A stretch of 64,000 nt of DNA from Gammaproteobacteria bacterium (GCA_016200485.1 JACQEP010000006.1:60799-124798); one strand, 5' to 3'; shown: positions 27,747 to 38,914, counted from the stretch's first letter. The notes: generated from the letters alone by a model not told the origin. Program-made: numbers and translations.

Positions 27747-28679
27747 TTATTCGTCAGCATCATTGCCCAATGCAAAACGGGCAATTCCTTTGCTGTCATA
27801 TTGCTTGTGATCAAACGGCACACCGTTATATTCAACGCTCACCGCCGAAGAGTTACCCAGGATCACCTGAAATGGCGGATTACCTTCCACGGTACGCTTT
27901 TGCCCCGCCTTGGCAGTTCCTGCGATCAATTTGACATTGTGACTATCGGTGATATCCACCCAGGCATCAGATTTGAATCGTAGCGAAATACTAGCCTTCT
28001 CTGGAAAAAGTTTTGGCTCCTCAGGCTTCACCGCTGGCGCAGCAGCGCCGGCAACGGTTGCCACAGCAGCGTTTTCAGCACCTACCACCGGCGGTGTTTG
28101 TGTGGCATCTGCCGCCGGAGCCGCTGCAACCTCAGCACCTGGTGGTTGCGATACGAACGCGGGTGCAGGCAGCGCCAACGCCACTGTACCAGGCTCGGTC
28201 GCCGGAACCGCTGGCACATCGGGCAATGCCACCGTCTCACCATTACCAGCCAGTTCGTACCACCAAAGCCCAAACGAAATCACCAGCAGACTCCCTACAC
28301 CCCAGGTCACGACACGTGGTGTTTTTTGGCGCGACGATGAGGTCGCCGGAGTGTCCTTGATGGTAACCACACGTCTGATGTTATTCTGCGAATGATCAAT
28401 TCGACCTGTAGAATAAGCCTCCAGAATCGCATCCGGCTCCATCCCGAGAAAGCGTGCATAGGCACGCAGATACCCCTTCACATAAGGTATGGATGGCAAT
28501 GCCTGCTCATTCTGCGCTTCAATTGCCTCAATCAACTTTGGATCCAGCCGCAGCTCCATCGCGACATCCACAATGCTCGCGCCCTGGGCTTCGCGCATCT
28601 TGCGTAATTGACGTCCCCACTCCATTGCCGACATACCTTCTTTGATATCCGTCCCCTCGGCCCGTAACTGCTCGTTCAT
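27747..28679 (-). CDS. rodZ: Cytoskeletal cell-shape protein RodZ
   Basis: 310 residues. The cytoplasmic Xre-type helix-turn-helix (about 20-90, [37 protein letters not shown]) binds MreB in the family. A membrane helix at about 125-146 ([17 protein letters not shown]) is followed by an Ala/Pro-rich periplasmic linker (150-215) and a C-terminal DUF4115 domain ([30 protein letters not shown]). Start ATG overlaps the pilF stop by 4 bases. Confidence 0.93.
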   Translation of the reverse strand: MNEQLRAEGTDIKEGMSAMEWGRQLRKMREAQGASIVDVAMELRLDPKLIEAIEAQNEQALPSIPYVKGYLRAYARFLGMEPDAILEAYSTGRIDHSQNNIRRVVTIKDTPATSSSRQKTPRVVTWGVGSLLVISFGLWWYELAGNGETVALPDVPAVPATEPGTVALALPAPAFVSQPPGAEVAAAPAADATQTPPVVGAENAAVATVAGAAAPAVKPEEPKLFPEKASISLRFKSDAWVDITDSHNVKLIAGTAKAGQKRTVEGNPPFQVILGNSSAVSVEYNGVPFDHKQYDSKGIARFALGNDADE

Positions 28680-29437
28680 TTTTCCTCCGATGAGAGTAAT
28701 GCTTGTTCTTCAGTCAATTGTGGATATTGTTTCTGTAAAGTATCCCGGTAACCTGCAACCGCACGCGTATCACCCAATGCCTGCTCGATTTTAATTCCTA
28801 ATGCCAAACTATAGGGCGTATGTGTATTCAGGGAATTAAAGCGTTGCAAAAAAGCGCGCGCCTGCAAATTCTGTTTAGCTTCATAACTCAGCGCCGCCAT
28901 TTGCAGCAAAGATTTTGGCAAGTCAGCACGCGTTTGCAGTGCCTTGCGGAAATATTCTTCAGCCTTCACATTATTGTTTACCCGGCGAGCGCACAACCCA
29001 ATATTCTCATACACCAATTCTGGTGTGCGATAGCGCGGAGTTTTGGCGGAACGCAAAAAATAACTTTCCGCGGCCTCGAATTTGCGCTGATTACAGAGGA
29101 ACGCACCATAGTTATTCAGCACCATTGGATTTTGTTCATTAAGCTCGACCGCTTTTTTATAATAACGATCCGCCTTCTCTGTTTCACCCATCCGGTTATA
29201 GACTTCGGCGATATAGTGATTCGCCGCGGGGTGATCGGATTGCAATTCCAAGGCCCGCTGGAGCTTGTCCAGCGCCAGGTCAAACTTTTCCTGCTGCAGA
29301 TAGCCCAGACCCAAGTCGGCGTAAATGCCGGCGGCGCGTTCTGGGTCTTTAGCATCACCTGCGCCACGACCGCCCACACACCCCGCTATCACTGCCGCCA
29401 ACAAGGCAGGCATCAGCCATCGCCATGTCTTCATCAT
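28676..29437 (-). CDS. pilW: Type IV pilus biogenesis lipoprotein PilF/PilW
   Basis: Outer-membrane lipoprotein (pilotin) that in Pseudomonas localises the PilQ secretin. About 253 residues with signal peptide and lipobox (AVIAGC), then TPR repeats (LGLGYLQQEKFDLALDKLQRALELQ, HYIAEVYNRMGETEKADRYYKKAVEL, NYGAFLCNQRKFEAAESYFLRS). Three start codons in a row (GTG 29440, ATG 29437, ATG 29434) are possible; 29437 is chosen because it gives a TGATG overlap with rlmN. It is part of the conserved rlmN-pilF-rodZ-ispG order, not next to the secretion cluster at the left edge. Confidence 0.92.
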   Translation of the reverse strand: MMKTWRWLMPALLAAVIAGCVGGRGAGDAKDPERAAGIYADLGLGYLQQEKFDLALDKLQRALELQSDHPAANHYIAEVYNRMGETEKADRYYKKAVELNEQNPMVLNNYGAFLCNQRKFEAAESYFLRSAKTPRYRTPELVYENIGLCARRVNNNVKAEEYFRKALQTRADLPKSLLQMAALSYEAKQNLQARAFLQRFNSLNTHTPYSLALGIKIEQALGDTRAVAGYRDTLQKQYPQLTEEQALLSSEEK

Positions 29438-30540
29438 CACAATCCCTGTTGAACTATCGATTCGTTTCTTAACTTGCGCTTGGTACGATCCATCACCTTA
29501 CCCACCAACTGCCCGCAGGCGGCATCGATATCGTCACCACGCGTACGGCGGGTCACTGTCGTCAATCCAGCGTCCATCAAAATCCGCCAGAATTGTTCAA
29601 TCGCGGCGGGTGATGAGCGGCGATATTTCGACTGTGGAAACGGATTAAATGGAATCAAATTCACCTTGGACGGCACGCCCCGCAACACACGCACCAATTC
29701 ACGAGCATGCGCCGGCGTATCATTGACCCCATCGAGCATCACATATTCAAAAGTGATCTTGCGCTTGCTGGTCCCCGCGTGGGCATAACGTTTACAAGCC
29801 GCTATCAGTTCGGCAATAGGATATTTGCGATTAATGGGCACCAACTCATTGCGCAATTCATCATTGGGCGCATGCAACGATACTGCCAGACTGACATCAC
29901 TCACTTCGGCCAAACGATCCATCGCCGGCACCACGCCTGAAGTACTGAGTGTCACCCGCCGCTTCGACAAACCATAGGCGTCGTCATCGGTCATGACATT
30001 CATCGCCCACACAACATTTTCAAAATTGAGCAGCGGTTCACCCATCCCCATCAACACCACATTCGTGATCATGCGTTGATCGCGATGCTGGGTGCCAAAA
30101 TAGTTATAGGCCACACGTAACTGGCCGATAATTTCAGCCGTGGTCAGGTTACGATTGAATCCTTGCTGGGCGGTGGAACAGAATGAACATTCCAGCGCAC
30201 AACCCACCTGTGACGAAACGCAAAGCGTGCCGCGATCGCCATCGGGGATATAAACCGTTTCGATGCAATTGCCGCTATCGAGACGCAAGACCCATTTGTG
30301 CGTACCGTCGGCTGAGCCCTGATCCAGCACCAGCTCCGGCGCCCGGATCTCGGCCGTTTCAGCCAGACGATCACGTAACACCTTGCTGAGATTGGTCATC
30401 TGCTCGAAATCGCTGACGCCCAACTGATGAATCCATTTCAACAATTGAGGCGCACGAAAGGCCTTCTCCCCCATCGCGGTGAAGAAGGCCTCCATTTCCT
30501 TTCGGTCAAGACCGAGCAGATTGACTTTAGCTTGCTCCAA
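29437..30540 (-). CDS. rlmN: Dual-specificity rRNA/tRNA (adenine-C2)-methyltransferase RlmN
   Basis: Radical SAM enzyme that methylates A2503 of 23S rRNA and A37 of some tRNAs. 367 residues. The radical SAM cluster ligands are C114, C118 and C121 ([17 protein letters not shown]). Downstream motifs are [41 protein letters not shown] and a late catalytic cysteine region near [15 protein letters not shown]. Stop overlaps the pilF start. Confidence 0.96.
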   Translation of the reverse strand: MEQAKVNLLGLDRKEMEAFFTAMGEKAFRAPQLLKWIHQLGVSDFEQMTNLSKVLRDRLAETAEIRAPELVLDQGSADGTHKWVLRLDSGNCIETVYIPDGDRGTLCVSSQVGCALECSFCSTAQQGFNRNLTTAEIIGQLRVAYNYFGTQHRDQRMITNVVLMGMGEPLLNFENVVWAMNVMTDDDAYGLSKRRVTLSTSGVVPAMDRLAEVSDVSLAVSLHAPNDELRNELVPINRKYPIAELIAACKRYAHAGTSKRKITFEYVMLDGVNDTPAHARELVRVLRGVPSKVNLIPFNPFPQSKYRRSSPAAIEQFWRILMDAGLTTVTRRTRGDDIDAACGQLVGKVMDRTKRKLRNESIVQQGL

Positions 30541-30546
30541 AGTAAA

Positions 30547-30978
30547 TTACCGTGCTCTCGGGCAAAGCTCTTCGGCTTTGAAGAAGTAGGCAATTTCAAT
30601 CTTCGCGTTTTCGGCGCTATCAGAACCATGTACAGCATTGGCGTCAATGGAGTCAGCGAAATCGGCGCGGATCGTACCCTTCTCAGCCTTCTTCGGATCG
30701 GTAGCGCCCATCAGCTGGCGATTCAATGCAATTGCGCCTTCACCTTCCAACGCTTGCACCATCACCGGACCCGTGGTCATGAACTTAACCAGATCCTTGA
30801 AAAACGGGCGCTCTTTGTGCACCGCATAGAAACCTTCCGCTTGCTGCTGTGACAAGTGCATCATCTTCGCGGCCACAATCCGCAGTCCCGCCTTCTCGAA
30901 ACGGCTATAGATTTCACCAATGACATTCTTAGCCACGGCATCGGGTTTGATGATAGATAGGGTACGTTCAATCGCCAT
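30547..30978 (-). CDS. ndk: Nucleoside diphosphate kinase
   Basis: Balances nucleoside triphosphate pools via a phosphohistidine intermediate. 143 residues from the ATG at 30978 ([15 protein letters not shown]); the open frame upstream to 31008 lacks homology. The active-site histidine is H117 in NAVHGSDS. Six bases separate it from rlmN. Confidence 0.97.
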   Translation of the reverse strand: MAIERTLSIIKPDAVAKNVIGEIYSRFEKAGLRIVAAKMMHLSQQQAEGFYAVHKERPFFKDLVKFMTTGPVMVQALEGEGAIALNRQLMGATDPKKAEKGTIRADFADSIDANAVHGSDSAENAKIEIAYFFKAEELCPRAR

Positions 30979-31008
30979 TGCAAACTCTCCAACTGTTAAA
31001 TGCCACAT

Positions 31009-31043
31009 AGCCCGAACCCGCCGGTTTCCGGCCAGTTCGGGCT
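31009..31043. repeat. Palindrome in the iscX-ndk gap
   Basis: TAGCCCGAAC and GTTCGGGCTA are perfect inverted arms around CCGCCGGTTTCCGGCCA, itself partly self-complementary. It lies upstream of ndk, in the only notable gap (153 bases) of this gene block, and may separate the isc transcript from ndk-rlmN. Confidence 0.6.
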
Positions 31044-31131
31044 ACATCAAAAAAGGGCTTTTATTTTAACAGGTTACAGGCCGCGAGACAATCTGATCCG
31101 TATTTATTACTGGGCAAAAAGAGTCCTAAAA

Positions 31132-31332
31132 TCAATCTCTTTCCCCGATCCAGGCCATCTGAATCGCTTCCAGAATTTTTTCACCACAATGCTCAGGGGC
31201 ATCATCAAACTCTTCAAGGCCCAGCACCCAGTCCCGCAAATCGACAAACCGGACGTAGAGGGGATCCGTTTCCGGATGCGCCTCGTCGAGGGCAATCGCG
31301 ATTTCGAGGGTATCGGTCCATTTCAGTCCCAT
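31132..31332 (-). CDS. iscX: Fe-S assembly protein IscX (YfhJ)
   Basis: 66-residue acidic protein (MGLKWTDTLEIAIALDEAHP, FVDLRDWVLGL, EAIQMAWIGERD) that binds IscS and modulates iron delivery. Normal length. It follows fdx with a 12-base gap and ends the isc gene series. Confidence 0.95.
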   Translation of the reverse strand: MGLKWTDTLEIAIALDEAHPETDPLYVRFVDLRDWVLGLEEFDDAPEHCGEKILEAIQMAWIGERD

Positions 31333-31344
31333 GACTTATCTCCC

Positions 31345-31686
31345 TTATTTACGACTCTCGGACACCATGTTGATCGTATATTTTGGAATCTCAACAACCA
31401 GATCCGCTGCCCCAACCTCAGCCTGACAGCCTAGCCGCGACTCGGGCTCCAGCCCCCAGGCCTTATCGAGCAGGTCTTCCTCATCGTCTTCTGCGGGCCG
31501 CAGCGAACGAAACCCTTCGCGAACAATGACATGGCAGGTGGTACAGGCGCAGGATTTCTCACAGGCATGTTCCAGCTCGATGCCATTTTCGAGGGCCGCA
31601 TCAAGGATGGTGGTGCCCGGCGGCACTTCCACTACATGGCCCTGCGGACACAATTCTTCGTGCGGTAAAAAAACTATCTTGGTCAT
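31345..31686 (-). CDS. fdx: ISC-type [2Fe-2S] ferredoxin
   Basis: 113-residue adrenodoxin-type ferredoxin supplying electrons in cluster assembly. Ligands C42, C48, C51 and C87 (ACEKSCACTTCH and RLGCQA) are at the same numbers as in E. coli Fdx. It starts 2 bases after the hscA stop codon. Confidence 0.96.
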   Translation of the reverse strand: MTKIVFLPHEELCPQGHVVEVPPGTTILDAALENGIELEHACEKSCACTTCHVIVREGFRSLRPAEDDEEDLLDKAWGLEPESRLGCQAEVGAADLVVEIPKYTINMVSESRK

Positions 31687-31688
31687 TT

Positions 31689-33560
31689 TTAAAACTCGCT
31701 TAGCTTATGCCCGGTCAAGACCTTGCGCACGCTGGCATCCATCCGCCGTGCGGCAAACTCTGTGGTGACCTTATCCAACTGTTCCATATCTTGCTTGATG
31801 GCGCGAATATCACTATCCTGACACACCTGCTCAAGCTGCCTTATCGCCGCATCAATCTGTTGCCGTTCTGCCGCTGAAAGCAGTGTATCGCCATCGACTT
31901 GCAATGCAGCCCTGACTGCTTCGAGCGTCCGCTCTGCATCCACTTGTTGCTCGCGCAACATACGCAGTTGCATATCATCCGCTGCATGATCAATCGAATC
32001 ACGCAACATCTGCATAATCTCGCCTTCAGTCAACCCATAAGAAGGCTTGACCTGGATGCTGCTGCGCACACCGCTGGTCGTTTCTTCTGCGATCACACTG
32101 AGCAAGCCATCGGCATCGACCTGGAAGGTGACGCGAATTCGTGCCGCGCCAGCCACCATCGCCGGAATCCCGTGCAACTCAAACCGCGCCAGCGAACGGC
32201 AATCGCTGATCAATTCACGCTCGCCCTGCACTACATGCAGGCTCATCGCGGTCTGGCCATCTTTAAAGGTGGTAAATTCCTGCGCCCGCGCCACAGGGAT
32301 CGTGGTATTACGTGGAATTACTTTCTCCACCAGACCACCCATAGTCTCCAATCCCAGTGATAACGGGATCACATCGAGCAACAACATTTCACCTTCCGGT
32401 TTATTCCCGGCCAGGATATCGGCCTGAATCGCGGCACCAATTGCCACCACTTTATCAGGATCGATATCGACGCGTGGTGTAATGCCAAAAAACTCGCCGA
32501 CCATTTGCCGGACCCGTGGCACGCGCGTTGATCCGCCGACCATTACGACATCTTTTATTTCGGACAATTCGATACCCGCATCGCGCAAAGCACGGCGGCA
32601 AGGTGCCAATGTCCGGCGCAGCAATGGTTCGATCAATTGCTCAAACTGAATTCGCGACAATCGACCGAGCCAAACACCACCTTCTGGTCGATCGACTTCA
32701 ACATCAACTTCATCCGCATTCGTCAGCGCCTCTTTCGCGGCACGCGCTCGTGGCAGGACTGCACTCAAACGATGATGAGCAGCGTCATCGCTAACACCCG
32801 CCTGCGCCAGCATCCAGTCGGCAGTCGCGCGATCCATGTCATCGCCACCCAACGCCGAATCACCTGCCGTGGCTAATACTTCGAACACACCGCGACTAAA
32901 ACGCAGGATCGAAACGTCAAACGTACCACCACCCAAATCATAAATGACATGGATGCCTTCAGAGCCTTGATCCAGACCATAGGCCACTGCAGCGGCCGTG
33001 GGTTCATTGAGCAGGCGCAACACATTCAATCCCGCCAATCGCGCTGCATCCTTGGTCGCTTGCCGCTGGGCATCATCAAAATAGGCCGGCACGGTAATCA
33101 CCACACCGACTAGCTCACCACCCAGACTTTCTTCGGCGCGCGCCTTGAGCACTTTCAAAATCTCCGCCGACACTTCGATCGGACTGACATCACCGCCTAT
33201 CGTCCGCAATCGTGGCACGGCTGAATCCGTGGTTACAAACTCATACGGTAAATGGACGCCTTGCTTTTGCACGTCGCCGAGACCACGTCCCATGAGACGC
33301 TTCACCGACATAATCGTATTGCCTGGATCTTCTGCCGATGCTGCCTGCGCACTTAACCCGACGTCCAGTTGCCCCGGCGCCAGATATCTCACCACCGACG
33401 GCAACAAGTGATGACCCGCATGATCAGGCAAGGTTTCGGCCACACCACTGCGCACCGTCGCCACCAGGGAATTGGTAGTGCCCAAATCTATGCCGGCGGC
33501 GAGACGATGCTGGTGCGGCGCCGCTGATTGTCCCGGCTCGCTGATTTGCAGTAATGCCAT
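31689..33560 (-). CDS. hscA: Fe-S chaperone HscA (Hsp70 family)
   Basis: Specialised Hsp70 that helps release clusters from IscU. 623 residues: nucleotide-binding domain ([37 protein letters not shown]) and substrate-binding domain from about 390. It is shorter than DnaK and lacks the DnaK-type C-terminal tail. Located between hscB and fdx as in other gammaproteobacteria. Confidence 0.97.
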   Translation of the reverse strand: MALLQISEPGQSAAPHQHRLAAGIDLGTTNSLVATVRSGVAETLPDHAGHHLLPSVVRYLAPGQLDVGLSAQAASAEDPGNTIMSVKRLMGRGLGDVQKQGVHLPYEFVTTDSAVPRLRTIGGDVSPIEVSAEILKVLKARAEESLGGELVGVVITVPAYFDDAQRQATKDAARLAGLNVLRLLNEPTAAAVAYGLDQGSEGIHVIYDLGGGTFDVSILRFSRGVFEVLATAGDSALGGDDMDRATADWMLAQAGVSDDAAHHRLSAVLPRARAAKEALTNADEVDVEVDRPEGGVWLGRLSRIQFEQLIEPLLRRTLAPCRRALRDAGIELSEIKDVVMVGGSTRVPRVRQMVGEFFGITPRVDIDPDKVVAIGAAIQADILAGNKPEGEMLLLDVIPLSLGLETMGGLVEKVIPRNTTIPVARAQEFTTFKDGQTAMSLHVVQGERELISDCRSLARFELHGIPAMVAGAARIRVTFQVDADGLLSVIAEETTSGVRSSIQVKPSYGLTEGEIMQMLRDSIDHAADDMQLRMLREQQVDAERTLEAVRAALQVDGDTLLSAAERQQIDAAIRQLEQVCQDSDIRAIKQDMEQLDKVTTEFAARRMDASVRKVLTGHKLSEF

Positions 33561-33645
33561 GATGATCTTCTATGTTTTTACGTGCCACCTAATCTGGAGG
33601 CAACGCGGTTTAAATTCAAGCGGATAGCTAAAGCGGTATTATAAA

Positions 33646-34179
33646 CTACATCAGTTCATCAGCGAGCATCTCGGCCTCTTGCTGCAGACGCCGGTAAAAT
33701 TGCAACCGTTGCGCCCAGTGACCAGCTCGCTCCAGCGCGGCCGCATCTGTCGCGGCGAATGCCTCGCCCAACGCGGCAAGACACTCAGAAACCCGACCGC
33801 TGATTTCAGCATTAAAACGCACAAGGCTGCCATGCGGATCGGCAGCAGCGCGAATCTCCGCCAGCGCCTCGCGCAATTCGATTTGCGCTTCGAGAAACTC
33901 CAGATCATTGATGGTGCCACGCCCCTGACTCAGATCAAGCCCGCGCAATTGCAGCAGATACTGCGCGCGCTGCAACGGATCTTTGAGCGTCTGAAAGGCC
34001 GCATTAACATGCGCGGCCTGCTGCAAGGAAAGGCGGCGTTCCTGATCGGGTGCGCTGGCAAAACGATCAGGATGCAAGACACGTTGTAGTTGGCGATAAT
34101 GCTCAGCCAGCACGTCGAGATCGATTTCAAAACTCTCGTTTAAATCGAACAGTTGAAAGTAGTTCTGACGGAAATCCAC
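33646..34179 (-). CDS. hscB: Fe-S co-chaperone HscB (J-domain)
   Basis: 177 residues with an N-terminal J-domain (MDFRQNYFQLFDLNESFEID, containing the HPD motif in LHPDRFAS that stimulates HscA) and a C-terminal helical domain binding IscU. An 85-base gap separates it from hscA. Confidence 0.95.
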   Translation of the reverse strand: MDFRQNYFQLFDLNESFEIDLDVLAEHYRQLQRVLHPDRFASAPDQERRLSLQQAAHVNAAFQTLKDPLQRAQYLLQLRGLDLSQGRGTINDLEFLEAQIELREALAEIRAAADPHGSLVRFNAEISGRVSECLAALGEAFAATDAAALERAGHWAQRLQFYRRLQQEAEMLADELM

Positions 34180-34185
34180 AATTGA

Positions 34186-34509
34186 TTAGACGGTGAAACT
34201 TTCACCACAGCCGCAACTGTCTTGCACATTGGGATTATTGAACTTGAAACCTTCGTTCAAGCCTTCCTTGACGAAATCCAGCTCGGTGCCGTCGAGATAC
34301 ACCAGACTTTTGCCATCGATAATGATTTTTACGCCATGATCTTCAAATACCTGATCCTCGGCCTTCACTTCATCCACAAACTCAATGACGTATGCCAAGC
34401 CAGAGCAGCCACTGCTACGTACACCCAGACGCAACCCAACGCCCTTACCGCGCTTGGTCAAGAAATTTCTTACTCGCGTCGCCGCGCTATCTGTAATTGT
34501 GACCGCCAT
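34186..34509 (-). CDS. iscA: Fe-S scaffold/carrier IscA
   Basis: 107 residues from the ATG at 34509 ([17 protein letters not shown]). The three cluster or iron ligands C35 (RSSGCSG), C99 and C101 (SCGCGESF) are at the E. coli positions. The open frame upstream overlaps iscU and has no homology. Confidence 0.96.
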   Translation of the reverse strand: MAVTITDSAATRVRNFLTKRGKGVGLRLGVRSSGCSGLAYVIEFVDEVKAEDQVFEDHGVKIIIDGKSLVYLDGTELDFVKEGLNEGFKFNNPNVQDSCGCGESFTV

Positions 34510-34519
34510 AACGACTTCC

Positions 34520-34927
34520 TCACGTTTTTTTCGACACGCTGCCGGGCACTGACTGCTTGGCCTGGTAATCGGCAATCGCTGCCTTGATGGCATCCTCAGC
34601 CAGAACTGAGCAATGTATCTTCACTGGCGGCAAAGCCAATTCCTGCGCAATCTCGGAATTCTTGATCTTGGACGCTTCTTCCAGGGTTTTGCCCTTAACC
34701 CACTCGGTCAGCAACGAACTGGAGGCGATCGCCGAGCCGCAGCCATAGGTCTTGAAGCGCGCATCTTCGATCACACCCTGTTCATTGACCTTGATTTGCA
34801 GTTTCATGACATCACCACAGGCGGGCGCACCGACCATACCGGTACCCACAGTCTGATCCGCCTTGTCGAAGGAACCGACGTTGCGCGGATTTTCGTAGTG
34901 ATCCATGACTTTATCGCTATATGCCAT
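34520..34927 (-). CDS. iscU: Fe-S cluster scaffold IscU
   Basis: 135 residues. Cluster ligands C37 (GAPACGD, with D39), C63 (TYGCGSAI) and C106 (IHCSVLAED) are intact, as is the LPPVK motif recognised by HscA. It starts about 60 bases after iscS. Confidence 0.97.
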   Translation of the reverse strand: MAYSDKVMDHYENPRNVGSFDKADQTVGTGMVGAPACGDVMKLQIKVNEQGVIEDARFKTYGCGSAIASSSLLTEWVKGKTLEEASKIKNSEIAQELALPPVKIHCSVLAEDAIKAAIADYQAKQSVPGSVSKKT

Positions 34928-34988
34928 AAAACAATTATACCTGACTAAATCAGTAGGTAAAAGACACCCTTATACTAATATTTTCGGC

Positions 34989-36212
34989 CTAATGGGCTGC
35001 CCACTTGACGCTGCTAAGATCGATGCCATCCTGGTACATTTCCCACAATGGCGACATTTCCCGCAACTTTTTGACCTTTTCCGTCACCAAAGCTACGGTG
35101 TAATCGATATCTTCCAGTGTGGTAAAGCGGCCAATACTGAAACGGATCGAACTGTGGGCCAGCTCATCACTGCGGCCGATGGCGCGCAACACATAGGAAG
35201 GCTCAAGACTGGCCGAGGTACAGGCTGAACCAGACGATACGGCGAGATCCTTAAGCGCCATGATCAAGGACTCGCCTTCGACAAAATTGAAACTGACGTT
35301 GAGGTTACCCGCTACACGCTGATTTTCAGCGCCATTGAGATAAACCTCGTCCATCACTTTGAGACCATCCCACAGCCGGTCGCGCAATGACTGAATACGC
35401 GCTGCCTCGGCGGCCATTTCCTTCTTGGCAATGCGAAACGCCTCGCCCATACCAACGATTTGATGCACCGGCAACGTCCCGGAACGCATGCCGCGCTCAT
35501 GTCCACCACCGTGCATTTGCGCCTCGATGCGGACTCGCGGTTTACGTCGCACATACAGCACGCCGATGCCTTTGGGGCCGTATATTTTATGCGCCGAGAA
35601 CGACATCAAATCGACCGGCAATTTTTGCATGTCAATTTCGACCCTGCCCGCGCTCTGCGCGGCATCGACATGGAAAACAATACCCCGCGCCCGCGTTAGC
35701 CTGCCGATCGCGTCGAGATCCTGAATCACGCCGATCTCGTTATTCACATGCATGATTGACACCAGGATCGTATCCTGGCGCAAAGCCTGTTCCAGCTTCG
35801 CCAAGTCAAGCAAACCATTCGGCTCCGGATCAAGATATGTGACTTCAAACCCTTCGCGCTCCAGCTGCCGGCAGGTATCCAGCACCGCCTTATGCTCGGT
35901 CTTGCTGGTGACGATGTGTTGGCCTTTTTGACGGTAAAAATGCGCTGCGCCTTTGAGTGCCAGATTATCGGATTCGGTCGCGCCTGAAGTCCAAACGATT
36001 TCTTTAGGATCGGCGTTGATCAGGGCTGCCACCTGTTGACGGGCTTCTTCTACCGCTTCTTCCGCGCGCCAGCCAAAGACATGTGAGCGCGAGGCGGGAT
36101 TACCAAACAGGCCATCCCGAGTGAGACAACGCGACATCTTCTCCGCAACGCGCGGATCGGCCGGTGTGGTCGCCGCGTAATCGAGATAAATAGGCAAATT
36201 GATGCCAGTCAT
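34989..36212 (-). CDS. iscS: Cysteine desulfurase IscS
   Basis: PLP enzyme providing persulfide sulfur for clusters and tRNA thiolation. About 407 residues from the ATG at 36212, chosen over a TTG at 36218 because of a GAGAAGGA site 9 bases upstream. PLP lysine K209 ([10 protein letters not shown]) and the persulfide C331 on the long mobile loop ([14 protein letters not shown]) identify group I IscS; the C-terminus ([16 protein letters not shown]) matches the IscU-docking tail. Confidence 0.97.
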   Translation of the reverse strand: MTGINLPIYLDYAATTPADPRVAEKMSRCLTRDGLFGNPASRSHVFGWRAEEAVEEARQQVAALINADPKEIVWTSGATESDNLALKGAAHFYRQKGQHIVTSKTEHKAVLDTCRQLEREGFEVTYLDPEPNGLLDLAKLEQALRQDTILVSIMHVNNEIGVIQDLDAIGRLTRARGIVFHVDAAQSAGRVEIDMQKLPVDLMSFSAHKIYGPKGIGVLYVRRKPRVRIEAQMHGGGHERGMRSGTLPVHQIVGMGEAFRIAKKEMAAEAARIQSLRDRLWDGLKVMDEVYLNGAENQRVAGNLNVSFNFVEGESLIMALKDLAVSSGSACTSASLEPSYVLRAIGRSDELAHSSIRFSIGRFTTLEDIDYTVALVTEKVKKLREMSPLWEMYQDGIDLSSVKWAAH

Positions 36213-36227
36213 TATCAAAAATCCTTC

Positions 36228-37385
36228 TCATGCCCAACTCAATGCCGACATCGTTCGCAAACGCTGCAACTGCTGTTCAAGCACTGCCATCAGAGCATCA
36301 ATATCAGTCCGAGTGTTGTCCCTACCAAGACTCACACGCACCGAACAACGCGCCACTTCCGCGCTAACGCCCATCGCCAATAACACATGGCTAGGTCCAA
36401 TTTTACGGCTATCGCATGCAGAGCCGCTGGAAACTGCAATCCCGGCTCGATCAAACTCCATTAATAGTGTTTCGCCGTCTATGCCGGGGACCGCAAAAAA
36501 CACCGTGTTCGGCAAGCGCTCTGCATCTGCGCCAAACACTTTAATTTCTGTATGCGCCGCCAAACGTTGTTCAAAATAACGGCGCAACTCTAAATCCTTG
36601 TCATGACGGGTGCGCCAATCGCGCGCTGCCAGTTCCGCCGCTGCGCCAAAACCTACGATCGCCGCGACACTCTCAGTACCACTGCGCCGCCCCGCTTCCT
36701 GGCCGCCACCGACTTGCCAAGCCTGCACTTCAAGTCCGCGATCGACAATCAGCGCACCGACCCCTTTCGGCCCGTAAATCTTGTGCGCCGATACCGTCAG
36801 CAACTGCACACCCAGTGCATCAAAATCTAACGCCACTTTACCTGCCGCCTGCACAGCATCGGTATGAAAAATCACACCGTGCTCACGCGCTTTGGCAGCG
36901 AATGTTGCGATGTCCTGAATGACCCCGGTTTCATTGTTAGCATACATCACCGACACGAGCCGCGGACACGCCGCCGTTAGGATACTCTCGAAGCCGCTTG
37001 CCGTCACCCGCCCTTGGGCATCAACCGGAATAATTTCAAGATGCGCGCCCCAGGCACGCAGCCGCTCGGCCATTTCCAACACTGAAGCATGTTCGATGGC
37101 GCTTACCGCCAACGATTGAGGAGCGCCGTTATTGATTATCTGGGAAAGGGCAAGATTATTAGCCTCAGTGCCACCGCTGGTAAAAATGACCTGCGCAGGC
37201 TGTACACCAAGCCAGGAGGCCACTTGTTCGCGTGCTGTTTCGATTGCGTGACGCGCCAGGCGGCCTTGGCTATGAAGACTGGAAGGATTGCCATGATGCT
37301 GCCGCAGATAGGGCAACATCACGTCGACTACCCCCATATCCAGCGGGGTAGTCGCGTTATGGTCGAGATAAGCCCCCAGGTTCAT
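36228..37385 (-). CDS. Second cysteine desulfurase (NifS/IscS-like)
   Basis: 385 residues from the ATG at 37385. It has the full fold with PLP lysine K202 ([11 protein letters not shown]) and a loop cysteine C324 (SSGSACDSRKIGPSHVL). The N-terminus (MNLGAYLDHNATTPLD) resembles NifS-type group I proteins. It is encoded between iscR and iscS, 15 bases from iscS, so both should be expressed together under IscR. It is a paralogue of only moderate similarity to IscS, so it is not a recent tandem duplicate. Whether it donates sulfur to IscU or to another acceptor is unknown. Confidence 0.92.
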   Translation of the reverse strand: MNLGAYLDHNATTPLDMGVVDVMLPYLRQHHGNPSSLHSQGRLARHAIETAREQVASWLGVQPAQVIFTSGGTEANNLALSQIINNGAPQSLAVSAIEHASVLEMAERLRAWGAHLEIIPVDAQGRVTASGFESILTAACPRLVSVMYANNETGVIQDIATFAAKAREHGVIFHTDAVQAAGKVALDFDALGVQLLTVSAHKIYGPKGVGALIVDRGLEVQAWQVGGGQEAGRRSGTESVAAIVGFGAAAELAARDWRTRHDKDLELRRYFEQRLAAHTEIKVFGADAERLPNTVFFAVPGIDGETLLMEFDRAGIAVSSGSACDSRKIGPSHVLLAMGVSAEVARCSVRVSLGRDNTRTDIDALMAVLEQQLQRLRTMSALSWA

Positions 37386-37413
37386 ACATCCACCGGCAAG
37401 GGCCTGACTAACA

Positions 37414-37893
37414 TCAGGCGGGAGCGAGATTCCGTTCGCGCTTGGGTGCAACTTCAATTCGCTTATCTTGGCGAATTGCAACTTCTTGCACGCCACGACG
37501 ATCGATCAGCTGACCCAAATCGATACCGGCAAGGAATTCATGAATCTGCGTACTCAGGTCACACCACAATTCGTGAGTCAGGCATGGTTGACCATCTTGG
37601 CAATCGCCTTTACCACCGCAACGAGTGACATTGACGTTTTCGTCGATGGCATTGATCACGTCAACGACGCTGATCAGACTGGCAGGACGAGCCAAGCGAT
37701 AACCACCCCCTGGACCACGGGCGCTATCAACCAAACCCTGACGACGCAAGCGCGAAAACAATTGCTCCAAATAGGACAGCGAAATCCCTTGGCGCTGCGA
37801 AATTTCAGCTAGCGGTACAGGTGAATCGATCGCATGCAATGCCAGATCCAGCATTGCGGTAACGGCGTAACGGCCTTTAGTGGTTAATCTCAT
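37414..37893 (-). CDS. iscR: Fe-S sensing repressor IscR
   Basis: Rrf2-family regulator of the isc genes. 159 residues: winged helix ([35 protein letters not shown]) and cluster ligands C92, C98, C104 with H107 ([20 protein letters not shown]), numbered as in E. coli. It heads the isc gene series. Confidence 0.96.
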   Translation of the reverse strand: MRLTTKGRYAVTAMLDLALHAIDSPVPLAEISQRQGISLSYLEQLFSRLRRQGLVDSARGPGGGYRLARPASLISVVDVINAIDENVNVTRCGGKGDCQDGQPCLTHELWCDLSTQIHEFLAGIDLGQLIDRRGVQEVAIRQDKRIEVAPKRERNLAPA

Positions 37894-37972
37894 GGCGAAT
37901 CCCCCATATTTTATTTGAACAAATAAACTTTCCCTAGGTCACGGCCACCGTACTCGATGCCGCAAGTTTTAT

Positions 37973-37989
37973 AAGGATATATTATCCTT
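37973..37989 (-). promoter_or_regulatory. Perfect palindrome upstream of iscR, possible operator
   Basis: AAGGATA and TATCCTT are perfect 7-base arms around 3 bases, 80-96 bases before the iscR start. A TTGACC box lies just upstream (minus strand). Autoregulation by IscR is usual in the family, but the sequence does not match the E. coli type 1 motif, so the link is inferred from position. Confidence 0.4.
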
Positions 37990-37998
37990 TACAGGTGG

Positions 37999-38805
37999 TC
38001 AAGAATGACCCGCCTTCTCCCCATCGGGTTTTTGGCCCTGCGCGCGACTTTTGTCAACCCCAACATTGATTTCCAGCGCCGCTAAATCGGGCATCGGCAC
38101 ATCCTCGACCTTGACCCCCATCTGTTCCATTGCCCGGCATATGCTCCCCATTTTGGTATCCATGGCATGGATGTGGTCCAGCATGCAATTAATGGCCTGC
38201 ACCACCGGGTCAGACGTGTCCTGGGTCATGCCGTAGGCGGCAAACCCGATCTTGCGCGCGATCTCTTGCCGTTGAGCGTCTTTTTCGGTCGCCGGACTGG
38301 CAACGATACGCCCCGGCACGCCGACGACAGTCGCGCCCGCCGGCACATCCTTGACCACCACTGCATTGGAGCCCACGCGTGCGCCCCTGCCCAGCGTGAT
38401 CGGCCCCAGCACCTTGGCCCCCGCCCCCACCACGACATCATTCTGCAAGGTGGGATGGCGTTTGCCTGCATTCCAGCTGGTACCGCCAAGCGTGACGCCA
38501 TGATAGAGCGTGCAGTCGTCGCCAATCTCAGCCGTCTCGCCGATCACAACACCCATGCCGTGATCGATAAAAAAACGGCGACCGATACGCGCGGCGGGAT
38601 GGATTTCGACGCCGGTCAACCAACGGGCGAAGGTCGAATTGAAGCGCGCCAGCCACTTCAGGCCCATGTGCCACAGGGTGTGACTAAAGCGATGCGCTAT
38701 CACGGCATGAACGCCAGGATAGGTTGTCAGCACTTCGAATACATTGCGCGCAGCGGGATCGCGCTCGAACACGCATTGAATATCTTCTCTAATCCTTGAA
38801 AACAT
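37999..38805 (-). CDS. cysE: Serine O-acetyltransferase
   Basis: First step of cysteine synthesis. 268 residues: N-terminal helical domain ([20 protein letters not shown]) and a left-handed beta-helix of hexapeptide repeats ([48 protein letters not shown]). Length and the position upstream of iscR match the common trmJ-cysE-iscR order. It supplies the cysteine used by the desulfurases downstream. Confidence 0.95.
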   Translation of the reverse strand: MFSRIREDIQCVFERDPAARNVFEVLTTYPGVHAVIAHRFSHTLWHMGLKWLARFNSTFARWLTGVEIHPAARIGRRFFIDHGMGVVIGETAEIGDDCTLYHGVTLGGTSWNAGKRHPTLQNDVVVGAGAKVLGPITLGRGARVGSNAVVVKDVPAGATVVGVPGRIVASPATEKDAQRQEIARKIGFAAYGMTQDTSDPVVQAINCMLDHIHAMDTKMGSICRAMEQMGVKVEDVPMPDLAALEINVGVDKSRAQGQKPDGEKAGHS

Positions 38806-38914
38806 GGGGCAATTAGTCTTGCAGAAATTAAAATAGCACTATAAACAAAAACCCAGCGCAAAGGTATCTTCGCCTTTCCGCAACCAGACGTTCATACATG
38901 GCGGGATGCGCAAA

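Noticed and set aside
30370..37890. Possible horizontal transfer of the isc block because it has an extra desulfurase
   Set aside because: Order, spacing and flanking genes are the normal gammaproteobacterial arrangement, and no mobile element signs were seen.
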